Shown here one piece after another: positions 1-9,395 of a stretch of DNA of 64,000 nt. The stretch lies in contig JAQWSU010000016.1 in the NCBI GenBank assembly GCA_029243025.1, positions 92,439-156,438 on the forward strand, read 5' to 3'. A program made the translations under genes and the position numbers. Source of the DNA: Pirellulaceae bacterium. Lineage in GTDB: Bacteria > Planctomycetota > Planctomycetia > Pirellulales > Pirellulaceae. Positions within the stretch are counted from its first letter, which is position 1, and each line of letters opens with the position of its first letter. The notes below the pieces were generated by a model. That model did not search any database, had not been told where the DNA came from, and worked only from the letters and a program-made list of their open reading frames with translations.

Positions 1-1991
1 GCTGCTTTGATCATCGCCTGGTAAGCAGTCTTCCCTGCTTGCTGCGAGTCCCCCTCTTCGAGCTTGACTTGGGCCTCAAAGACCAGTCGTTCCGAGGCGC
101 TCATCTCGAACTCGTACTGCGACACAACTTCACCAGCGCATTCGCCCTTACCAATGTCGCCGATGCTGTACTGTCGTGGATCGGACCAATCCGCAAAAAA
201 GGACGGATCAATCTCGGGTTCGGGGGGATTCTTGGTCAAGTCATCCAGCAACTCCCGGATTTTCCCTTTTCCGATCCGCGTCACAAAGTCCGAAAAACGC
301 TCGCCCTTGTCACGCGTCGTCAAATAAAACTCCGTGATGCGATCGAGAGCGGCCGGCACACGTTTAGAAGGAATTGCCACAATCGGCAGTCCATAAGAGC
401 CTGCGTTTTCTTCCCATTGGCCACCCAACACAACCTGAAAGTGAGGTACTTTAAATCCCTGTAAAGTACGGCTGACACCGTAAAAGCCGATGTCTGCCAC
501 ATGATGTTGTCCACAACTATTAAAGCAGCCACTGATCTTGATATGCAGATCTTGAATCGCCTGATCAAGCTCAACCCCCTTGATGGCCAAACGAGTGCGA
601 AGTTCACCGGCCAAGCCCCGGGAAGACGAAATCCCCAACTTGCAAGTATCCGTTCCGGGGCAGGTAACAATGTCAGTAACGTTGCAAGCGCCGGCTTCGC
701 TCAGACCAATGGCGTCGAGTGCTTCAAATAAGGCGGGCAAATCCGACTTACTCACCCAACGAATGACAAAATTCTGTTCGACGGTCGTGCGGATCGTTCC
801 TTGGGTGAACTCACGAACGATGTCCGCCAACTTTCGCAATTGATGTGGCGTGATGTCGCCCAACGGCAAGGCAACGGTTGCCGTCGCATAGCCGGCTTGC
901 CGCTGATCACGAACGTTTGTCTTCAGCCAATGATTCATACGCGGGTTGCCGTTCACGGCAGGCAATTCACCGGGTGGCTTGAGCGGCTGTTCCTCATCGA
1001 CATCAATGTTCTTCAAGTAGTCGTTCCAGCGCGGATCGTGCGACAAATTGGCCCGCTCGGCCAACACCTCTTCCTTGAATTTCTCAATCCCCCATTTTTC
1101 AATCAGAAACTTGAGCCGAGCGCGACTTCGCATCTTCTTTTCACCGTGCCGGCCAAAGACGCGTGCCATCGCTTGTGCGACGGGTAATATTTCTTCGGGC
1201 GCCATGAACTCGTCAAACAGCTTGGCCTGCCGGGGCACGGCGCCGAGACCACCACCTACCACAACCTTGAAGCCGCGTTTTTCAACCCCATCAACCTCGC
1301 GTACCACTGCCGTGAGTCCCAAATCGTGCATTTGAGCCAAACCGCACGCATGCTGATGGCAACCGCTAAAGGTCGGCTTAAACTTACGGCCAAAATTCTG
1401 TGCATCGGGATGACCAAGCATAAACTCGGTCAGGGCCCGAGCGTATGGCGTGACATCAAACGGCTCGTCGGCACAAACCCCCATGTAGGGGCAGCCGGTC
1501 ACGTTTCGCACTGAATTTCCGCAAGCTTCTCGAGTGGTGATGCCCACCGCAGCCAGGCGACGCATCAACGCTGGCGTGTCATCGATATGAATAAAGTGCA
1601 ATTGGAAGTCTTGCCGCGTCGTGATGTGGCCAATGCCATCGGAATATTCTTCCGCCAAATCCGCCATCAGCTCCAACTGCTCGGGCGTCATTCCACCATA
1701 GGGAATCTTAATTCGCTGCATGCCCGGCGCATCCCAAACCGTGTTCGGCCCCTTGGTGATTTTTTCCTCAAAGGCTAATTCGTGCGATTTGGTGCCATCA
1801 TGTCGCTGCCCATTGTCATACCTTTGCCCATAAACTCCACGGCGAAGACGCGTTTCCGCGAACACTTTTTCGTCGATCTTGTCTTGGCTTCGAAGTGCAA
1901 TTTCAGTCTCGAAAGTGTCAATTTCCACGGCCAATGGCTCGGGCACTTGGCTCTCTAGACGCTCTTTCCAGATCTGATTACTAGCCTTCAT
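1..1991 (-). CDS. Nitrite/sulfite reductase, siroheme-[4Fe-4S] type (3' end off the window)
   Basis: Reads leftward from an ATG at 1991 and stays open to the window edge, about 663 codons. It looks like a ferredoxin-type assimilatory nitrite/sulfite reductase, which reduces sulfite to sulfide (or nitrite to ammonia) with six electrons in the cytoplasm. Two ferredoxin-like half-domains are visible. The siroheme/4Fe-4S cysteines appear as CPGTDTC near residues 443-449 and GCFNSCGQH near 487-491. After the core (about residue 570) there is an extra C-terminal stretch (ASERLVFEAQVKLEEGDS and onward) that is cut by the edge; it resembles a small helical add-on. The gene diverges from a cysteine synthase-like gene, which favours sulfite over nitrite as substrate. 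The substrate choice is inference; the enzyme class is secure. Confidence 0.92.
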   Translation of the reverse strand, partial: MKASNQIWKERLESQVPEPLAVEIDTFETEIALRSQDKIDEKVFAETRLRRGVYGQRYDNGQRHDGTKSHELAFEEKITKGPNTVWDAPGMQRIKIPYGGMTPEQLELMADLAEEYSDGIGHITTRQDFQLHFIHIDDTPALMRRLAAVGITTREACGNSVRNVTGCPYMGVCADEPFDVTPYARALTEFMLGHPDAQNFGRKFKPTFSGCHQHACGLAQMHDLGLTAVVREVDGVEKRGFKVVVGGGLGAVPRQAKLFDEFMAPEEILPVAQAMARVFGRHGEKKMRSRARLKFLIEKWGIEKFKEEVLAERANLSHDPRWNDYLKNIDVDEEQPLKPPGELPAVNGNPRMNHWLKTNVRDQRQAGYATATVALPLGDITPHQLRKLADIVREFTQGTIRTTVEQNFVIRWVSKSDLPALFEALDAIGLSEAGACNVTDIVTCPGTDTCKLGISSSRGLAGELRTRLAIKGVELDQAIQDLHIKISGCFNSCGQHHVADIGFYGVSRTLQGFKVPHFQVVLGGQWEENAGSYGLPIVAIPSKRVPAALDRITEFYLTTRDKGERFSDFVTRIGKGKIRELLDDLTKNPPEPEIDPSFFADWSDPRQYSIGDIGKGECAGEVVSQYEFEMSASERLVFEAQVKLEEGDSQQAGKTAYQAMIKA

Positions 1992-2374
1992 CGGAATCAC
2001 TCCGTTTTAATTGAGAGCGTCGAACCGAAAATTGCAGATCGACGCCAGCTTTTCATCCAACAGGGCAGCAGCCAATGCAGTCACGATCGACTCGACGACA
2101 ACCAAGATTCCCTGGCGTCAAAATTCCGTCGGCGCCAACACTTAAATGCCGACACCATGAATACTTGCGTCGCGACGCTTGCTCTGCCACGGTCGCTGCA
2201 GCCCCGATCACCCATCTCCAAACCTGGCGAGATAATGCAAATGGGGAAGATACAACACCTGACTGACGGTAAGATTATCAAAAACGAGGCCACGCCACAA
2301 TTGAAGGTGGATCTGATCGCACAGCTTCGAATCCTGACCTTTGCAGCCCTTCAACCTGATTGTATAGTTCGCGC
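1992..2374. other. Divergent intergenic region
   Basis: About 380 bases between the divergent reductase and cysteine synthase-like genes. It must hold both promoters. No convincing open frame, long inverted repeat or riboswitch could be picked out by eye. Confidence 0.5.
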
Positions 2375-3757
2375 ATGAAGACAAATGACCACTCCCTCCG
2401 CAGTTACGATTCGATGCTCGGCCTCCTCTCTAACGAGGAAAATCCAACACCTATTGTTCGCCTAAATCGAGTCGTTCCTTTCAAACACACTCAAATCTTT
2501 GCCAAGTTGGAGTGGTACAACCCGTTCGGTGCCGTGAAGGACCGCGTGGCAGCCAATTTGATCCGCGATGCCGAAGAACGAGGCATCTTGGGACCAGGGA
2601 AAAAGCTGGTCGAAGCCACTTCCGGTAACACGGGGATCGGGCTGATTATGATGGGGAATGCCAAGGGCTACGAGCTCCAAACCCCACTTTCTGACCAAAT
2701 TCCGCTTGAAAAACGGACTGTGCTGCGGTTCCTGGGAACCGACGTCATCGAACTGGATGACTCCCTCTGCCCCGCACCTGGAGCTCCGGAAGGGGCGATT
2801 GCCAAGGCTCGAGCCACGGCAGACGACCATGACGAGTATGAAATCCTCGATCAATACGTAAACGAAGCGAATCCCGGCGGACACTATCTCACCACGGGCC
2901 CGGAAATCTGGCGACAGACTCAAGGGAAAGTCACCCATTTCATCGCCGGATTGGGCACTTGCGGCACAATCACCGGCACGGGCCGTTTCCTGAAAGAAAA
3001 GGATCCCACCGTCAAAGTACTCGGCGTCTGCCCAGAAGAAGGGCATGATATTCCGGGCGTCCGCAGCCAGCGTCAATTGCAGCAAACCAAGCTTTATCGC
3101 CCGGATGAATACGATGGGCAAGTTGAAGTTTCCGACCGCGAAGCCTACGAGATGTGTTTGCGGATCAATCGCGAAGAAAGCATTATCGCAGGCCCCAGCT
3201 CTGGCATGAATCTGGTGGGAGCCTTAAAGATGCTCCCTGACGAACCCGGTACGATCGCCGTTGTCATCTTCTGCGACAACATTTTCAAATACGCCTCATC
3301 CGTCGCGCGACACTTTCCCGAACTGTCTCCGCCAAAAGACGACGAAGCGGAAAACACGGGTCCCAGCAAGAATGACATTTTCTTAGCAGAGCTGATTGAA
3401 AATCTAAAAAATCCGCACGATACGATTCGCGTCAAAAATCTAAGCGAATTATTGGAATCGGAAAACGCGCCGGTAATCGTCGACATTCGTAATGTCGAAA
3501 TGTTTTCCGAGTCACATATTCCGGGCTCCATCAACATTCCACAAGACGACCTCGCCAAGCGAGCAGACCAATTACCTGAAGATCGCGATACGTTGATCAT
3601 CACCGTCTGCAACATTGGCAAGTTTTCTAAACACGCGACCCTTTTTCTGAAATCAAAGGGATATCGATCGGTGAAAAGCGCAAAGGGTGGACTGAACGAA
3701 TGGGTCCGAAAAGGCTACGCCACCTCAGATTCCCTGAAAACGGCCAGCGAAGAGTAG
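2375..3757 (+). CDS. Cysteine synthase/CBS-type PLP enzyme fused to a rhodanese domain
   Basis: A fold-type II PLP enzyme of about 460 residues. The PLP lysine is in NPFGAVKDR (K55), followed by the substrate loop EATSGNTGIGL (near 83) and a glycine-rich GLGTCGTITGTGRF segment. About residues 355-455 form a rhodanese domain (VIVDIRNVEMFSESHIPGS) with candidate active cysteine in ITVCNIGKFS. The first domain would make cysteine, or a related beta-replacement product, from an activated serine and sulfide; the second handles sulfane sulfur. The ATG at 2375 is chosen over an upstream TTG (2360) because the first domain begins soon after it; no strong ribosome site is seen. Its divergent neighbour is a siroheme reductase, consistent with sulfide use. 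The exact acceptor (O-acetylserine, O-phosphoserine or homocysteine) cannot be told. Confidence 0.9.
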   Translation: MKTNDHSLRSYDSMLGLLSNEENPTPIVRLNRVVPFKHTQIFAKLEWYNPFGAVKDRVAANLIRDAEERGILGPGKKLVEATSGNTGIGLIMMGNAKGYELQTPLSDQIPLEKRTVLRFLGTDVIELDDSLCPAPGAPEGAIAKARATADDHDEYEILDQYVNEANPGGHYLTTGPEIWRQTQGKVTHFIAGLGTCGTITGTGRFLKEKDPTVKVLGVCPEEGHDIPGVRSQRQLQQTKLYRPDEYDGQVEVSDREAYEMCLRINREESIIAGPSSGMNLVGALKMLPDEPGTIAVVIFCDNIFKYASSVARHFPELSPPKDDEAENTGPSKNDIFLAELIENLKNPHDTIRVKNLSELLESENAPVIVDIRNVEMFSESHIPGSINIPQDDLAKRADQLPEDRDTLIITVCNIGKFSKHATLFLKSKGYRSVKSAKGGLNEWVRKGYATSDSLKTASEE

Positions 3758-3848
3758 ATGGATCGTCTTGGGACGGCCCGGATTTTCACCCCTTCTGATT
3801 GATGGGTCTACTCCACGAACAGATCGATGGCTGGCCAGTGGGCCACGT

Positions 3849-3887
3849 CCCACTTAGCCAGAAATCACATCCCACTTAGCCAGAAAT
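3849..3887. repeat. Tandem duplication over the oadA stop codon
   Basis: The 17-base string CCCACTTAGCCAGAAAT occurs at 3849-3865 and 3871-3887, a unit of about 22 bases copied once with a single mismatch in the extended unit. The right-hand copy contains the last codons and stop of the decarboxylase alpha subunit, so the gene's tail has been duplicated just downstream of itself. Confidence 0.8.
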
Positions 3888-5696
3888 ATTGAGCAGTTGT
3901 TGGTGGTTTACAACCTGATCGCCTTGCGAGACAGCAAGATCGGCAACCACCCCCGCAGCCGGTGCCACGACGGGAACTTCCATCTTCATCGCTTCTAAAA
4001 CGATCAGTTGATCTCCCTTATTGACACGGTCCCCATTGTTCACCAAGACCCGCAAGACGACGCCTGGCATTTGCGCCTGAACGGCTGTTTTCACACCGTC
4101 AGCGGCAGGCGCAGCCACCTGATTAGCTGGCGTGGCAGCGTCTACCGCCGCCATGGCAACCTGATAGACGTTGCCATCTACGGTAACGGAATTCCCTTGG
4201 AAAGCGATGAAATGATCTTTCCCATTGACGGTCACGGTATATTGCGCTGGCTCTCGCACGGTCGCGTCCGAGGTTTTTTCTTGGGCTGCTTCCGGATCGA
4301 TTTTGCGAACACCCAGTTCGGCGTCACCTTTCAAGAAGGTTAAACCTTTGTCACGGCAGGCAGCCACAATAAAGATATTTTCGTCGTTCACCGACAAATC
4401 GTTTTCCTGCAACATCTTGGTGGCCGCTGCCACACCTTTGTTCGGGTCGGCATCGTTCAGTTCGATCGGCGACGCCGTTGTCGGCTCGAGCTTGAGCTGC
4501 TCGGAGGCCAATTTAACAATTTCCGGATCGGGTGGTACGGGCGTCTTGCCAAAGTAGCCAAGTACCATTTTTCCGTACGGCTCGGCGATCTTTTTCCAAG
4601 GTCCAAACATGACGTTATTGAACGACTGCTGGAAGTAGAATTGAGACACAGGCGTTACCGACGTACCGTACCCACCGCGACGAACGACCTCGCTCATCGC
4701 TTTGATCATATCGGGGTACTTCTCCATGATGCCATTGTCGCGCAACATCTGGGTATTGGCAGTCAACGCTCCACCGGGCATTGGGCTCCAAGGAATGAGT
4801 GGTTCCACCGCGGTGGCTTCTGGCGGCAGGAAGTACTCTTTCATGCAATCTTTGAAAACTTCTTCCGACTCACGCACTTTGTCGATATCAACGTCTAACG
4901 TGTAATCCGATCCCCGCAAGGCATGCCACATCACCAAGACGTCAGGTTGGCAGGTGCCTCCGGAGCAGGGAGCGAGCGAAAGATCGATCGCGTCCGCACC
5001 GGCGTCGAGAGCTGCCTTGTAGGCTAACACGGACACGCCAGCCGTTTCATGCGTGTGAAAGTGAATGTAGGTATCTTTCGGCAGCATCTTTCGAGCTCGC
5101 CGAATCGTCTCATAGACCTTCGATGGAACGGCCGTTCCCGAGGCATCCTTAAAGCAAACCGCATCGTAGGGAATCTCTGCGTCAAGAATCTTCTGCAGTG
5201 TCATCTCATAGAAGTCGGCGTCGTGAGCTCCGGTACATCCTGGCGGCAACTCCATCATCGTCACCACAACTTGATGTTTCAGCCCTGCTTCGACGATACA
5301 CTTTCCGCTGTAGATCAGATTGTCGACATCGTTGAGCGCATCAAAGTTTCGAATCGTGGTCATGCCGTGCTTCTTGAACATCTCGGCATGCAATTTAATA
5401 ATGTCGCTCGATTGGGACTCCAAACCAACAACGTTGACACCCCGAGCAAGTGTTTGCAAGTTGGCATCAGGACCCGCTGTTTCGCGGAAGGAATCCATCA
5501 TATCGAAAGCATCTTCGTTGCAATAGAAATACAACGACTGGAAACGAGCGCCGCCGCCCGCTTCGAAATATTGGATCCCTGCATCTCTCGCCGCTTCAAG
5601 TGCGGGTAAAAAGTCGGGAGTCAACACACGCGCCCCGTAGACAGACTGAAATCCATCTCGAAACGCCGTACACATGAAATCTATTTTTTTGGCCAC
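3876..5696 (-). CDS. oadA: Biotin-dependent decarboxylase alpha subunit (oxaloacetate decarboxylase/pyruvate carboxylase B type)
   Basis: 606 residues, close to the usual length. The N-terminal carboxyltransferase TIM barrel carries the candidate carbamylated lysine in AVCFKDASG and the metal-binding pair in HFHTHET. The middle is the PYC_OADA domain. The C-terminus is a biotinyl domain with VLEAMKMEVP, whose lysine takes biotin. In the OAD complex this subunit transfers CO2 from the substrate to biotin on the cytoplasmic face. The opening CTAFRDGFQSVYGAR departs from the common TLRDAHQSL start, so the true substrate may not be oxaloacetate; related methylmalonyl-CoA, malonate and glutaconyl-CoA pumps share the beta subunit, though this alpha is of the oxaloacetate/pyruvate type. 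It is the last gene of a gamma-beta-alpha operon, 65 bases after oadB. Confidence 0.9.
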   Translation of the reverse strand: MAKKIDFMCTAFRDGFQSVYGARVLTPDFLPALEAARDAGIQYFEAGGGARFQSLYFYCNEDAFDMMDSFRETAGPDANLQTLARGVNVVGLESQSSDIIKLHAEMFKKHGMTTIRNFDALNDVDNLIYSGKCIVEAGLKHQVVVTMMELPPGCTGAHDADFYEMTLQKILDAEIPYDAVCFKDASGTAVPSKVYETIRRARKMLPKDTYIHFHTHETAGVSVLAYKAALDAGADAIDLSLAPCSGGTCQPDVLVMWHALRGSDYTLDVDIDKVRESEEVFKDCMKEYFLPPEATAVEPLIPWSPMPGGALTANTQMLRDNGIMEKYPDMIKAMSEVVRRGGYGTSVTPVSQFYFQQSFNNVMFGPWKKIAEPYGKMVLGYFGKTPVPPDPEIVKLASEQLKLEPTTASPIELNDADPNKGVAAATKMLQENDLSVNDENIFIVAACRDKGLTFLKGDAELGVRKIDPEAAQEKTSDATVREPAQYTVTVNGKDHFIAFQGNSVTVDGNVYQVAMAAVDAATPANQVAAPAADGVKTAVQAQMPGVVLRVLVNNGDRVNKGDQLIVLEAMKMEVPVVAPAAGVVADLAVSQGDQVVNHQQLLNISG

Positions 5697-5761
5697 CGTT
5701 CAACTCGCTCTTTCAACGCTTCTTGACAACCAGAACATCACGCCTTCGCCAGCTGGGCCAG

Positions 5762-6934
5762 CTACAGCAACACCGACCACAACACACCCGCAGCAACAGC
5801 TGAGCCGATCACTCCAGCCACGTTGGGTGCCATCGCGTGCATCAACAAAAAGTTATGCGGATCTTCCTCTTGACCGACCATCTGCACAACACGTGCCGAA
5901 TCCGGAACCGCCGAGACGCCTGCCGCCCCGAGAAGAGGATTAATCTTGTCTTGCAGGAACAAATTCATGAGCTTCGCAAACAGCACGCCACCCGCTGTTG
6001 CCACTGCAAACGAAAGGGCACCAAGCCCAAAGATTAACAATGAATCATATTGGAGGAACCTTTGTGCTTGCGTGCTGGCTCCCACAGCAAAACCGAGCAG
6101 AATGGTCACGATATCGATCATCACGGTGCGTGCCGTTACCGCCAATCGCTCGGTGACCATGCTCTCTTTCATTAGATTGCCAAAAAAGAGCATGCCAATC
6201 AGCACAATCGACCCGGGAGCAATCATCGTACAGATCAAGAACGCGACCACCGGAAAAATAATTTTCTCCCGCTTGGAAACACGTCGCGGAGGCTTCATCC
6301 GAATCAGTCGTTCTTCTCGGGTCGTCAATAATTTCATGATCGGCGGCTGAATGACGGGAACCAAGGCCATGTAGGAATAGGCTGCAATCGCGATCGCACC
6401 GAGCAGTTCCGGAGCCAGACGCGACGCAAGAAAAATCGCCGTGGGACCATCCGCTCCACCAATGATGCCAATCGCAGCGGCCTGTGGGGCTAAGAAACCG
6501 AGGAACATGGCTCCGATCAAAGTCAGAAAAATTCCGACCTGGGCTGCCGCCCCCAACAACACCAGCTTGGGATTCGACATCATGGTCGAAAAATCGGTCA
6601 TCGCCCCGATCCCCAAGAAGATCAGAGGCGGGAATATACCCTGACTCACACCATAATAAATGTAGCTGAGCACGCTGCCTGGGTTATAGGTCACGGCCTG
6701 ATTGCCGAGATCCAGTGTCATCCCACCTTCGTCATAGACACTCAGCGCCATGCCGGGGACAATTGGAATATTTCCAACGATCATGCCGAATCCAATCGGC
6801 AGCAACAACAACGGCTCATAGTGCTTGATGATTGCCAAACTGATGAAAACCATGCCGATCAAAATCATGATCGCATTGCCCCAAGTCATCTGAGCAAAGC
6901 CGGTCGTATTCAGAAATTGCGTGAGTATTTCCAT
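5762..6934 (-). CDS. oadB: Na+-translocating decarboxylase beta subunit
   Basis: 390 residues with many hydrophobic helices. It matches the OadB/GcdB/MmdB family, the membrane subunit that decarboxylates carboxybiotin and exports Na+. Conserved landmarks are GGADGPTAIF (the family's functional aspartate) and a late HAMAPNVAGVIGSAVAAG stretch (family asparagine, glycine and serine). Start ATG at 6934. It sits 58 bases after the gamma subunit and 65 before alpha, with the same orientation, so one transcript is likely. Confidence 0.93.
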   Translation of the reverse strand: MEILTQFLNTTGFAQMTWGNAIMILIGMVFISLAIIKHYEPLLLLPIGFGMIVGNIPIVPGMALSVYDEGGMTLDLGNQAVTYNPGSVLSYIYYGVSQGIFPPLIFLGIGAMTDFSTMMSNPKLVLLGAAAQVGIFLTLIGAMFLGFLAPQAAAIGIIGGADGPTAIFLASRLAPELLGAIAIAAYSYMALVPVIQPPIMKLLTTREERLIRMKPPRRVSKREKIIFPVVAFLICTMIAPGSIVLIGMLFFGNLMKESMVTERLAVTARTVMIDIVTILLGFAVGASTQAQRFLQYDSLLIFGLGALSFAVATAGGVLFAKLMNLFLQDKINPLLGAAGVSAVPDSARVVQMVGQEEDPHNFLLMHAMAPNVAGVIGSAVAAGVLWSVLL

Positions 6935-6992
6935 AATCGATTATCAAAACCCAAGAACGGAATTCGAGTTACTTGAACTGCCAATTGCGGCT

Positions 6993-7325
6993 CTATTTCT
7001 TCATCGCCTTCTGCATTTCGCTGTGCAATACGAAACCAATCGCAGCGATCACCGCCTCTTCATCGCCAGCGGTACTTTCCGCAGGAGGTGGTCCGTCATG
7101 CGGCTCTTCCACTTGAGGCAGATAGGGTGAAATCGCGTTGAGTAAACGCGGCAAAGCCGTAATCGCCAAGCTAATCAAAACCAAGGCCGAAAACACAATC
7201 ACCATTCCGAGCATCGCAATGGGGATACCATTTTGGCTGGTTACGTTAAACCATCGAAAAGACGTCAGCGGGGGGTCAGTAGGAATCGCTTGGGCGAGCA
7301 AGAGAATAATAAGGTCAGGCACCAT
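6993..7325 (-). CDS. oadG: Na+-translocating decarboxylase gamma subunit (OadG-like)
   Basis: A small protein of about 110 residues with one main membrane helix, GMVIVFSALVLISLAI, which is the recognisable OadG signature, then a short acidic and proline-rich linker and a charged C-terminus. OadG anchors and assembles the alpha-beta complex. The ATG at 7325 is preferred to a TTG at 7373; neither has a clear ribosome site. Position at the head of the beta-alpha genes supports the call, since gamma subunits are too short and variable to identify alone. Confidence 0.8.
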   Translation of the reverse strand: MVPDLIILLLAQAIPTDPPLTSFRWFNVTSQNGIPIAMLGMVIVFSALVLISLAITALPRLLNAISPYLPQVEEPHDGPPPAESTAGDEEAVIAAIGFVLHSEMQKAMKK

Positions 7326-7600
7326 AAAACTGTTTGAATTCACGTATTTGAGGAGTAATGAGGCTGGGGGCAATTCGGGGGCCGATCACAAGAGTTCAAA
7401 ATCTACCCCGTAATGGCTTGAAATCGATTGAGTAGTATAAGTTTCGTCGCCTCTGGGTTGAATCGGGCTCAAACCAAATTCTGTACCAGAATCACAAACG
7501 GCCAAAATGCCGTGGTAATTTAACGAAAATGCAGGAATCGACCCCGACCAACAGACCAGCTCCACCATTCCCGTCGGGAAAGCACCCGCGTCCCAAAGCT

Positions 7601-8350
7601 TCACCAGTCCCGCATTTTCTCCAACCAACGTTCAGGATCCTTGGCCTTGAACTCCACAAATCCGGCCACTTCAGCATGCGGCAGGATCAAAAATCGCTCC
7701 CGATCGATCCCCTCCACGACCGCCTCAGCAACCTGTTCAGCCAAAATTGCCGTTTCAGCCAGTTTTTGTACGACTGGGTGGTCGCTCTCGAGCATGCGCG
7801 TTTTGACCCCCAAGGGGCAGAGGCAAGACACTTTGATCCCTTGGTCTCCGTGCGTGATCGCCAGCCACTCGGCAAATGCCACGGCAGCGTGCTTGGACAC
7901 CGCGTAGGGAGCGGAACCGACCTGGGTTAATAAGCCGGCAGCCGAAGCGGTGTGAAGCAAGTAGCCCTCACCTCGCGCCAACATTCCAGGCAAGACGGCT
8001 CGAGTCGAGTAAACATGGGACATGAAATTCACATCCATGACTCGTTTCCAGTCCTCATCACTGACTTCGGCCCCACCCATCAGTCCGATTCCCGCGTTCC
8101 CACAAAACAAATCCACTCGCTCAAAACGCTTTTCCGTGGATTCGACCAGCCGCTGGATTTGCGACTCATCTGCCACATCGCACTCGACCGCAAATCCACC
8201 GATCTCTTCAGCGACGCTCGTCGCCAGTTCCTCATTCTGATCGGAAACCACGATCGCCGCAGGATTCTCCGCGGCGAAACGCCGACAAAGGGCCGCGCCA
8301 ATACCCGACCCGGCCCCCGTGACAACGATCACTTTTTCTTTCAGTTTCAC
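7601..8350 (-). CDS. Short-chain dehydrogenase/reductase
   Basis: A classical SDR of about 249 residues: glycine motif TGAGSGIG near the N-terminus, NAG-like CGNAGIG, catalytic serine region TASAAG and YAVSK. It should be an NAD(P)-dependent alcohol/ketone oxidoreductase; the substrate is unknown. The frame runs up to 8392, but a GTG at 8350 has a strong GGGGGAGG five bases upstream and begins KLKEKVIVVTG, the usual SDR opening, so I place the start there. ATGs at 8383 and 8368 are alternatives. It lies between the decarboxylase operon and the divergent fatty-acid-type cluster, and may belong with the latter. Confidence 0.87.
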   Translation of the reverse strand: MKLKEKVIVVTGAGSGIGAALCRRFAAENPAAIVVSDQNEELATSVAEEIGGFAVECDVADESQIQRLVESTEKRFERVDLFCGNAGIGLMGGAEVSDEDWKRVMDVNFMSHVYSTRAVLPGMLARGEGYLLHTASAAGLLTQVGSAPYAVSKHAAVAFAEWLAITHGDQGIKVSCLCPLGVKTRMLESDHPVVQKLAETAILAEQVAEAVVEGIDRERFLILPHAEVAGFVEFKAKDPERWLEKMRDW

Positions 8351-8620
8351 AGAATCCTCCCCCACCATTGAATCAAAGATCATGGGTGCCAAACTTCCGC
8401 TGCACGTTAGTCCAACGGCGGCTTCGAATCAAGCAAAGCGCTCGATTGGGCTAAAATCGGATCCGCTGGAAAGACCACCCGTCTCGAATCGCACCGGCAG
8501 GATTGGTCCTTAGCTCAACCCGTATGCCCAGCGGATACGGAGTGTACGCCCCATCGTGTTGTGATATAACGCGAGGCATTGGAGCTATCCATTTTCATCG
8601 CTATGGATTGGTGCGGACAA

Positions 8621-9331
8621 ATGAGTGAATTGATTTTGGTAAGACACGGTCAAGCGTCTTTCTTCGAAGACAACTACGATCAATTGTCGGAATGCGGACG
8701 CGAGCAGTCATTCCAGCTAGGTCAACACTGGATCGCCGAACAGGAATCCTTTGACGCAGTATTTGTTGGTCCAAGAGTCCGTCACCGGGATACGGCAGCG
8801 ATCGTTGGAGATTGTTACCGCAAAGCCGGACTCGATTGGCCGACAGCCACTATCCAACCTGAACTGGACGAACACCACGTTGACCAATTGGTTAGTCAGC
8901 AGGCGGATTCGCTTGCAAATCAATCTGCGGAACTTACCGAACTGTTAGAAGCTTTCGCCCTGGCAACAGAGCGGCAACAACGGCAGCGCAATTTCCAGCG
9001 ACTCTTTGAAGCCGTCGCGAGTCGCTGGATGCAGGGAGAATCATTTGACATTGAATCTTGGCATGAGTTTCAAGCACGGGTCAATCGTGCCATTGACGAA
9101 ATTACCGCTTCGCATCAGGGCGGGCGTCGGGTCGCTGTGTTCACCAGTGTTGGCCCCATCTCCATCGCGATCCAACGAGCCTTAAAATGTCAAAGCGATG
9201 TCGCGTTGAATACGGGCTGGCGTTTATGGAATTGCTCTTTGACAAATTTCGTTTACTCAACGGGGCGATTTACACTCGACCGGTTTAACGCCCTGCCACA
9301 TTTACCGAAACAAGACAGGACGTACCGCTAA
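8621..9331 (+). CDS. Histidine phosphatase superfamily protein
   Basis: About 236 residues starting at the ATG at 8621, shortly before ELILVRHGQASF, the RHG phospho-histidine motif of the phosphoglycerate-mutase fold. A second arginine region (VGPRVRHRDTA) is present. Where most members have a second catalytic histidine (a THG-like motif), this one reads VFTSVGPIS, so that histidine seems replaced by serine; the activity may differ from a classic phosphatase. It is first of a same-strand run with an acyl-CoA dehydrogenase, an APH-fold kinase and an SDR, so a role on phosphorylated acyl intermediates is a reasonable inference. Confidence 0.85.
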   Translation: MSELILVRHGQASFFEDNYDQLSECGREQSFQLGQHWIAEQESFDAVFVGPRVRHRDTAAIVGDCYRKAGLDWPTATIQPELDEHHVDQLVSQQADSLANQSAELTELLEAFALATERQQRQRNFQRLFEAVASRWMQGESFDIESWHEFQARVNRAIDEITASHQGGRRVAVFTSVGPISIAIQRALKCQSDVALNTGWRLWNCSLTNFVYSTGRFTLDRFNALPHLPKQDRTYR

Positions 9332-9395
9332 ACGATTTCCGGCAGGAAAATCGCTTAGCCGTCCTCGACAACCTTTTTCTGTGTCTGGTGAAACG

